NCBI GenBank assembly: GCA_013285425.1
Contig: CP053447.1
Span: 2,176,001-2,240,000, forward strand
Source: Ignavibacteriota bacterium
GTDB taxonomy: Bacteria > Bacteroidota > Ignavibacteria > Ignavibacteriales > Ignavibacteriaceae
DNA length: 64,000 nt
Direction: 5' to 3'
Shown here: one piece after another, positions 54,381-63,433 of the stretch
Layout: the number at the start of each line of letters is the position of its first letter
How positions within the stretch are numbered: position 1 is the stretch's first letter
Position numbers and translations under genes: made by a program
The notes under the pieces: model-generated
The model's input: the letters and a program-made list of their open reading frames with translations, nothing else
Database searches by the model: none
Told to the model about the DNA's origin: nothing

Positions 54381-57300
54381 TTAAATAATTTTTTTTGCAG
54401 GAAATATCAATTCAAATGTTGAACCTTCACTGCTGCTTTCTTTAAGAGTAATTTCTCCGCTTATATTTGTCATAAATCTCTTTGCCAAGCTTAATCCTAA
54501 CCCCATCCCATGTTTTTTTGTTGTAAAATTTTCTTCAAAGATTTTTTCTTTTTGTAATGCCGGTATTCCCTTACCATTATCTTTAATAGTCAAAATAAAT
54601 TTATTCTCCTTGACATAAATCTCGAGATTAATAACAGAAGCATCGGCTTGTATAGAATTTCTTATAAGATTTATAAACATTCTTCTTAACTGACCTACAT
54701 CAGCATCAATAGCGGCACTCTTCAAATCTGTGCTGACAATAATATTTATTTTTTCATGCATAAACATATTAACAGTGTCATTAAGGACATTTAAGAGATC
54801 AACTTCTTCGATTTTCAGACTTGGCATTTTAGCGAAGTGAGAAAATTCTGATGCAATATGATTTAAATTTTCTATTTGATTTAGTACCGTAGTAGAAACT
54901 TTCTCAAATAGTTTATCGAAATCCTTACTTTTATCCTTATATGAAATTATTAATTGCTGTAAAGCTAACTTCATCGGTGTAAGTGGATTTTTAATTTCGT
55001 GTGCAACCTGTTTTGCCATTTCTTTCCAGGCAGCCTCTCTTTCCATTTCAGCAATTTCAGCCTGATTTTTCTTGAGTTCAGAGGTCATTTGATTAAAACC
55101 ATCCAATAGATCTTTAAGTTCACCTCTTTCATTATGCTCTATTGTAACATTCAGATCACCCTTTGAAACAGCATCAGTAGCTTTTGTCAATCTTTGGATT
55201 GGCTGGGAAATCTGATTAGCAAAAATGGTACTTATAATTATTATTATAATTACAGCAAATGAATAAATTCCAAATATCACCACATTAATTTCATTAGTAG
55301 ATATTGTAACTCTGATTTTATTAAAAGCATCATTAACTGAAAGGATGTAATCTTTATCTTTTATCCTGATAAATCTGAAATAGGAATCATATTGATAATT
55401 GTTGACTTTTTCAGATGTAATAAATTCCTGATACTTCAAATAATTTAAAAAGTAATATGCCTTCGGATTTAGTTTGCTGTGCATCAATCCGATTTTATTA
55501 TAAATATCATTTGAATTATAGATTTGATCGGTTGATAAGTATAATGCAAATGACATCCCAAGCTCATCAGATGCATTCTGAGAAGCAGTTATCAAATCCC
55601 TATTATTAAACTTACTTAATTGTGCAGTTAGATTTTTTTCAATATAATCCGCCCGTTGACTAAGTTCATTCAATATTTCTTCTTTGCCTCGCTCTGTAAC
55701 CAGATTTGCATTATAAACAGCTAACACAACAACAGGTATAATTGAAATAAAAAGAAATGAAAGCAAAAGTTTTGCTTTAAATGTTAAACTTATTTTCCGT
55801 ACGCATAGAAGGATTATTATTAAATAAGCGATAATTATAAACAATGAATGGATTATAAATATCTTAAAGAACTTAAACAGATCCCATGAAAAAGCACTTT
55901 CCTGAATTGCTACAACTGTCAGAATTTCGGAATCATCCTCTTCAGATTTAAGCAGATAGGCTTCATACTTTTCTGAGTTGAAATTAATTTTTAACCAGCT
56001 TTCGTTAAACAAGCTGTCAACTTCAGTGTTAAGAATTTGCTTTATCTGATCTCTTGATGGATAGATATCTCCATAAACATTATTTAACACTCCATCTTTA
56101 AACTGAAATATTTTAAGCTGCTTTACATCAACAACCTTATTAAATACTGAGAGATTTGACTCTAAAAATGTGGGATAGTTAAAAGCTCCGATGGATTTAA
56201 TATTAAAATCCACAAAAGCTGCAACATACCCTCTTAAAATTCCCCGCTCTCTTATTTCAATTACTGCACTGTAATAATCAATAACATTTTCTTGTTTGTC
56301 AAAAACAGGAACTACTATTATCTCATCATCCTTACTAATGTTATTGAATATTGAGTTATCAGGCTGAATACCAATCAGGTATTTACCGATGATCTGTTTT
56401 TTATTGTTATAAAATTGAATCCCGGAATTAAGAGATTCTCTTTGCATCGGACTTTTAGCCCACAATTTAAAAGCAATAGCATCATAATTAGAAAATCTCT
56501 CTCCAAACTGACTTAATATATTCTTATCATTTTTTACGCTACGGATAGTTTCATCAAGCATAAAAGATAATAAATTGGAATCTGTTCTGTTAATTTCCCA
56601 GGAAGTTGTTTTAAGAGATTCTTTTTCCAGTTTTGTATTAAAAAGATTGAGCAAGGAAATGGAGATCACCGAGCTTACCAGTAAAACGATAAGATAATTA
56701 TATATTGAGTTCTGTACTCTGACAATTACCTGATAGTATAGTAAATGTAAAAATAGTAATATCATAAAAAGCATTATCGGCGTAAGCAGCGGATCATTGC
56801 TAATGTAGTATGCAATAAATGATACGAGATAATTAAGCACTACTAATAAAAGGAAATGTTTTAGCGATATTTTTCTGAAATCAATAAAGCTTAAAATGAT
56901 ATTTAAGAATCCCAATATCAGCAGTACTGCTGCAAAAGTAAAAAGCAGCATATTAAGATTCATTGCAATTGAAGGAAAATCAGGAATCAAATTAGGTTCT
57001 TTAAAATATCTTATAGTTGAATCAAAGACTATGCTACGAATTGTTGCGCTGATCCCTCTGATTAACAAAAAAATAATTACCGATAAACCTAAAACAGCAG
57101 CAATAAAATATTTTTTATGTGTTTTTCTCTCATTATCCAGAAGGTGATTTTTGGTATAACGGAAAAACTGGATTGATATTATCAACACAAAAAAGATTGT
57201 TGTAAAAAATTCAATTGGTGATTTTACAAATCCCCATGCAAACGGAGATGAAAAATAAGCTGGATTTGAAAGAGGTCCGGAAATAAAGTTAGATGGAAAG

Positions 57301-58208
57301 CCAAATGCAAAGATCAGAACTCTTAATATCACCAAGTATACAATCAGAAGAATAAACCTGAAGAGATAGGAATGGATTTTTTTAAAATCAGACATCAATC
57401 CTAACCCAACAAAAATAAGTGCAAACAATACAAGCAACGATTGAATCTTTGTTGAATAATCTCTTATAATGTTTATTGAATTATTCAAAGAAGGTTTGAC
57501 AAAAGAAACAACACCTATTTTATTCCCGTTATTGTTTATTAACTCGAAGGAATATTTTCTACCGTCCTTAGACTTCTCCGAATAAGGAGAATAATCTATT
57601 TCAGCATCAATTTCATATTTTTCTAAAATATCTTGTGTAAAACTTATATTCTTAGAAAACTGGTTATTAATTTTTATCAATTCTTCAATTGGTGTAGAAA
57701 GTGCGATATAAAAATCATCAGATTGAATATGAGCTGTATCTATAATAGCAAGATTAGTAACGATATCATTTGAAAGAAAATATACTTCGCCCAAAGGAAA
57801 ACTTAATGGAAATAACCCGTCAGGGTTTAGTGCGATACGATTATTCCATGCGATCAATTTCCCATTCGGAGCAAAAATTTCGATTGAGAAATTTTCAAGT
57901 GATCTGTTATTTATAGACCTTAAAAGTTCTTTATAAGTTTCATTTTCTGGTTTTAATGATGAGCGAAGATCCTTTTTGACAATGCTTAATTTCTGAAGCA
58001 GATCATCTTGCTTAAAATTGTAATCTTTTTTGATAGAATTTTCTAACTTCGAAATTTTTTCAACAACTAAATTAGACCAGTCACTTTTTGTTTTATCAAT
58101 ATAATTTTCTGTAACAATACCAGATACAACAAGTATTATTAAAATAAAAAAGACGATAGAGAAATATTTTCTATCGCCTTTGAATTTTTCTGCAATTTTT
58201 TTTAACAT
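54381..58208 (-). CDS. Very large NtrY-like sensor histidine kinase
   Basis: A 1275-residue membrane kinase. Residues 1-260 hold one membrane segment and an extracytoplasmic domain; about 255-520 carry some eight membrane segments; a second extracytoplasmic region runs to about 770, another membrane pair flanks a third sensor region (about 830-970), then comes a HAMP domain (SQPIQRLTKATDAVSKGDLNV). The H-box KQVAHEIKNPLTPMKLALQQL, with His at about 1070, is NtrY-like; the G boxes DNGKGIP and HGMGLGLSLAKRF are intact. No response regulator is adjacent. The start overlaps the DUF4783 stop by one base (TGATG). Confidence 0.88.
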   Translation of the reverse strand: MLKKIAEKFKGDRKYFSIVFFILIILVVSGIVTENYIDKTKSDWSNLVVEKISKLENSIKKDYNFKQDDLLQKLSIVKKDLRSSLKPENETYKELLRSINNRSLENFSIEIFAPNGKLIAWNNRIALNPDGLFPLSFPLGEVYFLSNDIVTNLAIIDTAHIQSDDFYIALSTPIEELIKINNQFSKNISFTQDILEKYEIDAEIDYSPYSEKSKDGRKYSFELINNNGNKIGVVSFVKPSLNNSINIIRDYSTKIQSLLVLFALIFVGLGLMSDFKKIHSYLFRFILLIVYLVILRVLIFAFGFPSNFISGPLSNPAYFSSPFAWGFVKSPIEFFTTIFFVLIISIQFFRYTKNHLLDNERKTHKKYFIAAVLGLSVIIFLLIRGISATIRSIVFDSTIRYFKEPNLIPDFPSIAMNLNMLLFTFAAVLLILGFLNIILSFIDFRKISLKHFLLLVVLNYLVSFIAYYISNDPLLTPIMLFMILLFLHLLYYQVIVRVQNSIYNYLIVLLVSSVISISLLNLFNTKLEKESLKTTSWEINRTDSNLLSFMLDETIRSVKNDKNILSQFGERFSNYDAIAFKLWAKSPMQRESLNSGIQFYNNKKQIIGKYLIGIQPDNSIFNNISKDDEIIVVPVFDKQENVIDYYSAVIEIRERGILRGYVAAFVDFNIKSIGAFNYPTFLESNLSVFNKVVDVKQLKIFQFKDGVLNNVYGDIYPSRDQIKQILNTEVDSLFNESWLKINFNSEKYEAYLLKSEEDDSEILTVVAIQESAFSWDLFKFFKIFIIHSLFIIIAYLIIILLCVRKISLTFKAKLLLSFLFISIIPVVVLAVYNANLVTERGKEEILNELSQRADYIEKNLTAQLSKFNNRDLITASQNASDELGMSFALYLSTDQIYNSNDIYNKIGLMHSKLNPKAYYFLNYLKYQEFITSEKVNNYQYDSYFRFIRIKDKDYILSVNDAFNKIRVTISTNEINVVIFGIYSFAVIIIIIISTIFANQISQPIQRLTKATDAVSKGDLNVTIEHNERGELKDLLDGFNQMTSELKKNQAEIAEMEREAAWKEMAKQVAHEIKNPLTPMKLALQQLIISYKDKSKDFDKLFEKVSTTVLNQIENLNHIASEFSHFAKMPSLKIEEVDLLNVLNDTVNMFMHEKINIIVSTDLKSAAIDADVGQLRRMFINLIRNSIQADASVINLEIYVKENKFILTIKDNGKGIPALQKEKIFEENFTTKKHGMGLGLSLAKRFMTNISGEITLKESSSEGSTFELIFPAKKII

Positions 58209-58651
58209 CAGTTAATAGTGAATTGAGTTATTATCCAATTTGGTCCAACTTTTTTGATAGAAATATAAACCTGAGCAGTACTTCGTTGACCTTTGTTGTC
58301 GTAATTATACTTTCCGGTTGCGTAGGAATTAAACTTGTCATTTTTAACATGCTCAAATTTAAAAGAGGTTACTTTATAAATTCTAAAAAAATCTTCGAGC
58401 ACATAAAATGCCTGGTTACTGCTGTAATATCCATTAATACCGTTTGAAAAACTAAAATAAGTCCGCTGCCCAAAATACTTTGAAATGCTCTCTACATTAC
58501 CCTCTTTAATACCAGATTCAATTTCTTTAAATATTGATTCTTGTTGATTACTTTCAACATTTTCCCGTGTTTTATTTGTAAACTTTGAAGATTGAGAAAA
58601 GGTAAAACTTAAAGAAAATGCAAAAAAGATTATATAAAATATCTTATTCAT
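58208..58651 (-). CDS. DUF4783-type secreted protein
   Basis: A 147-residue protein with a signal peptide (MNKIFYIIFFAFSLSFTFSQ) and a small NTF2-like alpha+beta domain typical of DUF4783 proteins of Bacteroidota (ESGIKEGNVESISKYFGQRTYFSF; GKYNYDNKGQRSTAQVYISI; NWIITQFTIN). It is probably periplasmic. TGATG coupling to the kinase gene suggests it may take part in the signal input, which is inference. Confidence 0.8.
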   Translation of the reverse strand: MNKIFYIIFFAFSLSFTFSQSSKFTNKTRENVESNQQESIFKEIESGIKEGNVESISKYFGQRTYFSFSNGINGYYSSNQAFYVLEDFFRIYKVTSFKFEHVKNDKFNSYATGKYNYDNKGQRSTAQVYISIKKVGPNWIITQFTIN

Positions 58652-58662
58652 ATTAATAAAAA

Positions 58663-58710
58663 TTTGTCGTGAGTTTGTACTTTAATATTAACTTACAAAC
58701 CCACGACAAA
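58663..58710 (-). terminator. Intrinsic terminator of the FN3 lipoprotein gene
   Basis: TTTGTCGTG-x-GTTTGTA against TTACAAAC-x-CACGACAAA, a long stem with one mismatch and a loop of about 14 bases, followed on the minus strand by TTTTTATTAAT. It lies 16 bases past the stop of the 58727 gene. Confidence 0.85.
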
Positions 58711-58726
58711 AGTAATAAATTCTTTA

Positions 58727-59536
58727 TTATCTCGCCAATTTAACCCTGTTTAATTCACGTATGCCTTTACCTTTAATAACCGGTTTCAACTGATATTCAC
58801 CACTGACCAATTGGAATGCCCAATCAAAAACTACTCTGTCTGAAGTAATATTTTTAATCCTGATTTTTGCAAAGTGATTGTCATAAGTCCAGATTACATA
58901 AGTATGACCGATTTCAGCGATTTCTTCTTTATTAGGATTCCATCCCGTAACAGGTGCATAAGGAATATCATAGATATCATTAGTCAAGCCCATATCCTGA
59001 ATGTCAGTATCATCATAAACAACTAAATAAGGTGTTCCCTGATAAATCTCAAAAAAGAAATCCGTTGCATTATCATCGTAAGGTACGGTTGTAAAATCAT
59101 TAAATGTAAAACCCGATTTATTTGGAAATCTTCTGTAATCAAATATAGCATGATTGAAACCCTCAGGTCTTGGTGTTGAATATACCACATCATAGCTTAA
59201 CTCACTTTCATTACCGTTATAATCATAAGCTGCAACTGCATAATAATATTTAACACCATTCTCTGCATAAATATCTGCAAAGTGCGTCCCTGAAGTGGAG
59301 CCAATTAAAGTGTATTTACCTTCATAAGTATAATTGTAATAAACATTATAACCGGCAACATCAGATTCGCGGTTTTTAATCCAATATATATCTACTCTTT
59401 TATCGCCATTTAAAACCTGTATTCCACTGGGTGCTGCTGGTGGAGTGTAATCGTTGTCATAACTATCATTGATATCACAAGAAGTTATAATAAACATTAT
59501 AGTTAGAAGACCTGCTGTTAAAATTTTCTTTTTCAT
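58727..59536 (-). CDS. FN3-domain lipoprotein
   Basis: A 269-residue lipoprotein with lipobox FIITSC near residue 20. Residues 32-125 form one fibronectin type III domain (PAAPSGIQVLNGDKRVDIYW; DVAGYNVYYNYT; KYYYAVAAYDYNGNES). The rest (126-269) is a beta-rich domain with no recognised family, with aromatic and acidic residues (FFFEIYQGTPYLVVYDD). I start at the ATG at 59536, because AAAGG lies 8 bases upstream; a GTG 9 bases earlier is less well placed. Probably on the cell surface. Function unknown. Confidence 0.78.
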   Translation of the reverse strand: MKKKILTAGLLTIMFIITSCDINDSYDNDYTPPAAPSGIQVLNGDKRVDIYWIKNRESDVAGYNVYYNYTYEGKYTLIGSTSGTHFADIYAENGVKYYYAVAAYDYNGNESELSYDVVYSTPRPEGFNHAIFDYRRFPNKSGFTFNDFTTVPYDDNATDFFFEIYQGTPYLVVYDDTDIQDMGLTNDIYDIPYAPVTGWNPNKEEIAEIGHTYVIWTYDNHFAKIRIKNITSDRVVFDWAFQLVSGEYQLKPVIKGKGIRELNRVKLAR

Positions 59537-59585
59537 TTTGTTCACCTTTACAAAAAATTCAATTCCTGTAAAGATTAGCCAAAAG

Positions 59586-59610
59586 AAATGCCACTATAAA
59601 AGTAGCATTT
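59586..59610 (-). terminator. Terminator of the pyr operon
   Basis: AAATGCCACT - 5-base loop - AGTAGCATTT, one mismatch, followed on the minus strand by CTTTTGGC. It lies about 78 bases past the pyrC stop. Confidence 0.65.
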
Positions 59611-59687
59611 TATAAGAAATATCTTACTTCCCAATTAGAAAATGTATAGATAAATGAACAACAATTGAATACAATAACTTAGAGTAA

Positions 59688-60980
59688 TTATATAAGCTCA
59701 AACTTTCCATCAATAAATATCTGATTTTTATTAATTAATGCAACTGATTTGCCGGTCAGAAGACGTTTATCAAATGGTGTGTTTACTGATTTAGATTTAA
59801 ATTTTGTCTTATCAACAGTCCAAATAACATCAGGATCAAGAATTGTGATATTGACTAATTCACCTTCTTTTATTTGCGGAATATTAATATTTAATATTTT
59901 TCTTGGATTGATAGACAGCTTTTCAATCATCTGTTCAAAAGTTAATACTTTCTTATGATATAACTCTGTGAATGCTAAACCAACCTGTGTTTCTAAACCA
60001 ATTATTCCGTTTGGTGCATATTCAAATTCCATCTCTTTTTCTTCAAGAGAATGAGGAGCATGATCGGAAGCTATGCAGTCTATTGTTCCGTCTTTTAATC
60101 CGGCTATAATTTCCTCAACATCTGCTCTAGTTCTAAGCGGCGGATTCATTTTAACATTAGGATCATAGGTTTTAACTGCATCATCAGTTAATGTAAAATG
60201 ATGCGGTGTAACTTCTGCTGTAACTTTAATTCCCTTTTTCTTTGCATCACGAACCATTTGAACAGACTTTTTTGAACTAATATGAGCAATATGAACTTTA
60301 GCATCGGCATATTCAGCCATTAAAATATCGCGCATAACAATCAGGTCTTCTGCAACGGCTGGAATTGGCGGTAAACCAAGTAAAGTTGAATTAATACTCT
60401 CATTCATTGCACCACCGGCAAGTGATTCATCTTCGCAATGCTCAATAATCGGAAGATTAAACATCCTTGCGTATTCAAGTGCTCTTTTCAGAATTGCTGC
60501 AGTTTTTATTGCAACCCCATCGTCTGAAAATCCTACCACTCCGGCATCTTTTAATTCAGCCATAGGAGAAAGTAATTCACCTTTTCGGTCAACAGTTGCT
60601 GCACCGATAGGATAAACCTCAACTAAGTGTTTTGCCGACTGCTTTTTAATTAGTGTAACTACTTCAGCAGAATCAATTGCTGGTTCAGTATTCGGCATAC
60701 AGGCAATTCCGGTAAATCCACCATTTGCTGCGGCATTACATCCTGTTATTACTGTTTCTTCATCTTCCCTTCCTGGTTCACGCAAATGAACATGCATATC
60801 AAATAAACCGGGAACAACAAATTTTCCTTTTAATTCAAAAATCTTTGCATCCTTTATATCTGCTTCAGTCAGTTTTCCTATCTTTTTATATTTTCCGTCT
60901 TCAATTAAAATGCTTACATCCTTCTCGTTCAGCTTCTGATCCGGATTTACAAGATTTACATCTTTTAGTACTACTTTCAT
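59688..60980 (-). CDS. pyrC: Dihydroorotase
   Basis: Third step of pyrimidine synthesis, closing carbamoyl-aspartate to dihydroorotate. The 430-residue class I enzyme has the metal-binding DMHVHLREPGREDEE near residue 60, IEHCEDESLAGG near 178, AHISSKKSV near 235, TAEVTPHHF near 255 and the catalytic DHAPHSLEEKE near 303. It is the last gene of pyrR-pyrB-pyrC, 21 bases after pyrB. Confidence 0.95.
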   Translation of the reverse strand: MKVVLKDVNLVNPDQKLNEKDVSILIEDGKYKKIGKLTEADIKDAKIFELKGKFVVPGLFDMHVHLREPGREDEETVITGCNAAANGGFTGIACMPNTEPAIDSAEVVTLIKKQSAKHLVEVYPIGAATVDRKGELLSPMAELKDAGVVGFSDDGVAIKTAAILKRALEYARMFNLPIIEHCEDESLAGGAMNESINSTLLGLPPIPAVAEDLIVMRDILMAEYADAKVHIAHISSKKSVQMVRDAKKKGIKVTAEVTPHHFTLTDDAVKTYDPNVKMNPPLRTRADVEEIIAGLKDGTIDCIASDHAPHSLEEKEMEFEYAPNGIIGLETQVGLAFTELYHKKVLTFEQMIEKLSINPRKILNINIPQIKEGELVNITILDPDVIWTVDKTKFKSKSVNTPFDKRLLTGKSVALINKNQIFIDGKFELI

Positions 60981-61001
60981 TTTTATAAACTTTCTAAATT
61001 T

Positions 61002-61922
61002 TTAATTGAGTGTTCCGAGTAAATAAAGTACTGCCATTCTAACAGCAACACCATTGGTAACCTGTTGTAAAATAATCTGTGAGCTGCCATCTGCAATTTC
61101 TGAAGATAGTTCAACTCCTCTGTTTATAGGACCGGGATGCAGTATTAAAATATCTTTACCATTTTTTTCCAAACGCTCTCTGTCAATTCCAAAATATTGA
61201 GAATATTCTCTGATAGAAGGAAAATATTCTCTTGCTTTTCTTTCAAGCTGGATTCTTAAAACATTTAAAACATCGTTTTCCTGAATTGCTTCATCAATAT
61301 TATGAATAACATTTACACCAAGTTCATCAAGATATTTTGGAATCATTGTAGAAGGACCGCAAACAGAAACCTTAGCACCCATTGTTTTTAATCCATAGAT
61401 ATTTGACAGAGCTACGCGGCTATGTGCAACATCACCAACGATACAAACTTTTAATCCTTCAAGTTTTCCAAGTTTTTCTCTAATTGAATACATATCAAGT
61501 AAAGCCTGTGTTGGATGCTCGTGAATTCCATCCCCGGCATTTATAACATTTGCATCTGAAATCTTTGTAAGCATCAATGGAACGCCTGCTGCAGCATGTC
61601 TTACAACAATCATATCTACTTTCATTGCCTCAATATTTTTTACAGTATCCTTAAGTGTTTCTCCTTTACTAACACTGCTGCCTGAGACCGCAAAGTTTAT
61701 TGAATCCGCTGATAATCTTTTTTCAGCTAACTCAAATGAAATTCTAGTTCGTGTTGAACTTTCATAAAACAGATTTACGATCGATTTTCCCTGCAATGTT
61801 GGAACTTTTTTTATTGGTCTTTCCAAAACCTCCCGAAAAGTTGTTGCAGTATCTAAAATTAACTGTATATCTTCTTTAGGAACATCTCTCATTCCTAATA
61901 AATGGCGGTTTGATAATGACAT
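61002..61922 (-). CDS. pyrB: Aspartate carbamoyltransferase, catalytic subunit
   Basis: Joins carbamoyl phosphate and aspartate to carbamoyl-aspartate, the first committed pyrimidine step. The 306-residue protein has the carbamoyl-phosphate loop FYESSTRTRISFE near residue 51, HPTQALLDMYSI near 135, GDVAHSRVALSN near 160 and HPGPINRGVE near 268. No regulatory subunit (pyrI) is present in the cluster, which is usual when PyrR controls the operon. It starts 5 bases after pyrR. Confidence 0.96.
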   Translation of the reverse strand: MSLSNRHLLGMRDVPKEDIQLILDTATTFREVLERPIKKVPTLQGKSIVNLFYESSTRTRISFELAEKRLSADSINFAVSGSSVSKGETLKDTVKNIEAMKVDMIVVRHAAAGVPLMLTKISDANVINAGDGIHEHPTQALLDMYSIREKLGKLEGLKVCIVGDVAHSRVALSNIYGLKTMGAKVSVCGPSTMIPKYLDELGVNVIHNIDEAIQENDVLNVLRIQLERKAREYFPSIREYSQYFGIDRERLEKNGKDILILHPGPINRGVELSSEIADGSSQIILQQVTNGVAVRMAVLYLLGTLN

Positions 61923-61927
61923 ATTCT

Positions 61928-62473
61928 TTACTTCTTTTCTGATTCAACAATATAGATGGCATCTTCACCATCAAATTCTTTCATTTTAACTTTTATTTCT
62001 TCACTGTGCGAAGTTGGTATATTCTTACCAACATAATCTGCACGAATGGGTAGTTCACGATGACCGCGATCAATCAATATGCACAGCTGGATTGAGCTTG
62101 GTCTTCCCATATCCATAATTGCATTTAATGCTGAACGGACAGTTCTTCCGGTGTAAAGGACATCATCAACAAGAATTATATCTTTTTCATTAATATCAAA
62201 AGTTATATTTGAAACTGATACTTCCGGTTGTTTCAATCTTGTTCTAAAATCATCACGATAAAGAGTTACATCCAAAACACCAAACGGAAGATCACTATTA
62301 TCTATCTGATGAATTTTTTCTTTAAGCCGTTCTGCCAAAAATTCACCTCTTGTTCTCATTCCCATTAGAACGAGATTATGTGAGCCTTTGTTTTTTTCCA
62401 GAACTTCGTGCGCCATTCTGGTCAGGATTCTGTCAAATCCTTCTTCATCCAATATTTTTGATTTTATGACCAT
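61928..62473 (-). CDS. pyrR: Bifunctional pyr operon regulator/uracil phosphoribosyltransferase
   Basis: A 181-residue phosphoribosyltransferase-fold protein that binds pyr mRNA when UMP is plentiful and also makes UMP from uracil. Seen are [13 protein letters not shown] near residue 18, the PRPP motif [21 protein letters not shown] near 98, and [26 protein letters not shown] near 130, all typical of PyrR. The true start is the ATG at 62473; a TTG at 62479 lies in the terminator T-run. It heads pyrR-pyrB-pyrC and follows an attenuator-like leader. Confidence 0.95.
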   Translation of the reverse strand: MVIKSKILDEEGFDRILTRMAHEVLEKNKGSHNLVLMGMRTRGEFLAERLKEKIHQIDNSDLPFGVLDVTLYRDDFRTRLKQPEVSVSNITFDINEKDIILVDDVLYTGRTVRSALNAIMDMGRPSSIQLCILIDRGHRELPIRADYVGKNIPTSHSEEIKVKMKEFDGEDAIYIVESEKK

Positions 62474-62477
62474 ATAC

Positions 62478-62510
62478 AAAAAAGCCTCTTCGGAAGAATT
62501 TCCTCAGAGG
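62478..62510 (-). terminator. Intrinsic terminator (attenuator) in the pyrR leader
   Basis: On the minus strand CCTCT-GA-GGAA-ATTC-TTCC-GA-AGAGG followed by CTTTTTTG, ending 4 bases before the pyrR ATG. A terminator ahead of the first gene indicates attenuation. Its 3' arm (AGAGG) is also the only plausible Shine-Dalgarno for pyrR. Confidence 0.85.
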
Positions 62511-62547
62511 TTTACCTTATTTTTAGTTTATGTTTAATTTCTTTCAT

Positions 62548-62578
62548 CCTTTTCCATCTCTCGGGATAGATTTAAAGG
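62548..62578 (-). promoter_or_regulatory. PyrR-binding loop in the pyr leader
   Basis: On the minus strand CUAUC-CCGAGA-GAUGG: a 5-base stem (one U-G pair) closing a hexaloop that fits the PyrR consensus CNGNGA exactly. A lower stem CCUUU/AAAGG flanks it, separated by an A-rich bulge (AAAU) on the 5' side, as in known PyrR anti-antiterminators. It precedes the terminator at 62510 by 38 bases. Confidence 0.8.
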
Positions 62579-62683
62579 TTAATTTTATTTGCCCAAACTT
62601 AAAGGTAAAAGATTTTAAAGTAAAGAACTATCGAACTGTATTTAAAATTATTTTTATATTTGTTCAGCTAATCTCTTTTTTTT

Positions 62684-62758
<75 letters not shown>

Positions 62759-62769
62759 CTCATTTAATT

Positions 62770-62866
62770 GGAACAGTGTAGTTTTGGAATAACGGAACTA
62801 TTTTTATTGTTTTAAGGTTTGATCAATAATTCTTGTTGTTCCGGCACTCCAAAATTCCACTATTCC
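62770..62866. repeat. Imperfect inverted repeat downstream of the tRNA
   Basis: Arms 62770-62798 and 62838-62866 (29 bases each) match at about 23 of 29 positions when one is reversed, with a 39-base AT-rich spacer. The outer ends read GGAAC/GGAAT and the inner ends GGAAC. It could be a small non-autonomous element or a long RNA hairpin. Confidence 0.6.
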
Positions 62867-62902
62867 TCCGTAAATATTTATTAAACAGTAACACTAAATA
62901 TC

Positions 62903-63400
62903 ATGGCACAAAATCATTCTTTTGATATAGTATCTGAAATTGATTTTCAGGAAGTAGATAATGCTGTTAATCAGGCATTAAAGGAAATTACTCAGCGTTA
63001 TGATCTGAAGGATTCTAAAACCCAGATTGAGTTAAATAAAAAAGACAAATTACTTTCGCTCAATACTAAAGATGATTATTCGCGCAAGGCATCAATTGAT
63101 ATTCTTGAAACAAAGTTTATACGAAGAGGCATTTCTATCAAAGCCTTAAAGTTTAATGAACCGGAAGCTGCTGCCGGCGGAAGATTAAAACAAACGATTA
63201 GTCTGCAAAGCGGCATTTCAAAAGATAACTCAAAAATCATTACAAAAATGATCAAGGAATCAAAGTTAAAGGTTAATGCACAAATACAAGATGAGCAAAT
63301 CAGGGTAACTGCACCAAAGATTGATGATTTGCAGGCGGTTATAAAATTAATAAAAGATTCAGAACTTGATTTCCCTACTCAATTTGTAAATATGAAATAA
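62903..63400 (+). CDS. YajQ-family nucleotide-binding protein
   Basis: A 165-residue cytoplasmic protein of the YajQ family, some members of which bind cyclic di-GMP or RNA. It has SFDIVSEIDFQEVDNAVNQALKEI at the N-terminus, RYDLKDSKTQIEL near 33, SIKALKFNEPEAAAGGRLKQTISLQSGI near 78 and QIRVTAPKIDDLQAVI near 135. The length is usual. It lies alone between the inverted repeat and a convergent polymerase gene. Confidence 0.93.
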   Translation: MAQNHSFDIVSEIDFQEVDNAVNQALKEITQRYDLKDSKTQIELNKKDKLLSLNTKDDYSRKASIDILETKFIRRGISIKALKFNEPEAAAGGRLKQTISLQSGISKDNSKIITKMIKESKLKVNAQIQDEQIRVTAPKIDDLQAVIKLIKDSELDFPTQFVNMK

Positions 63401-63433
63401 TTCTATTCTCATTTAATGTTGTAATAATAAATT

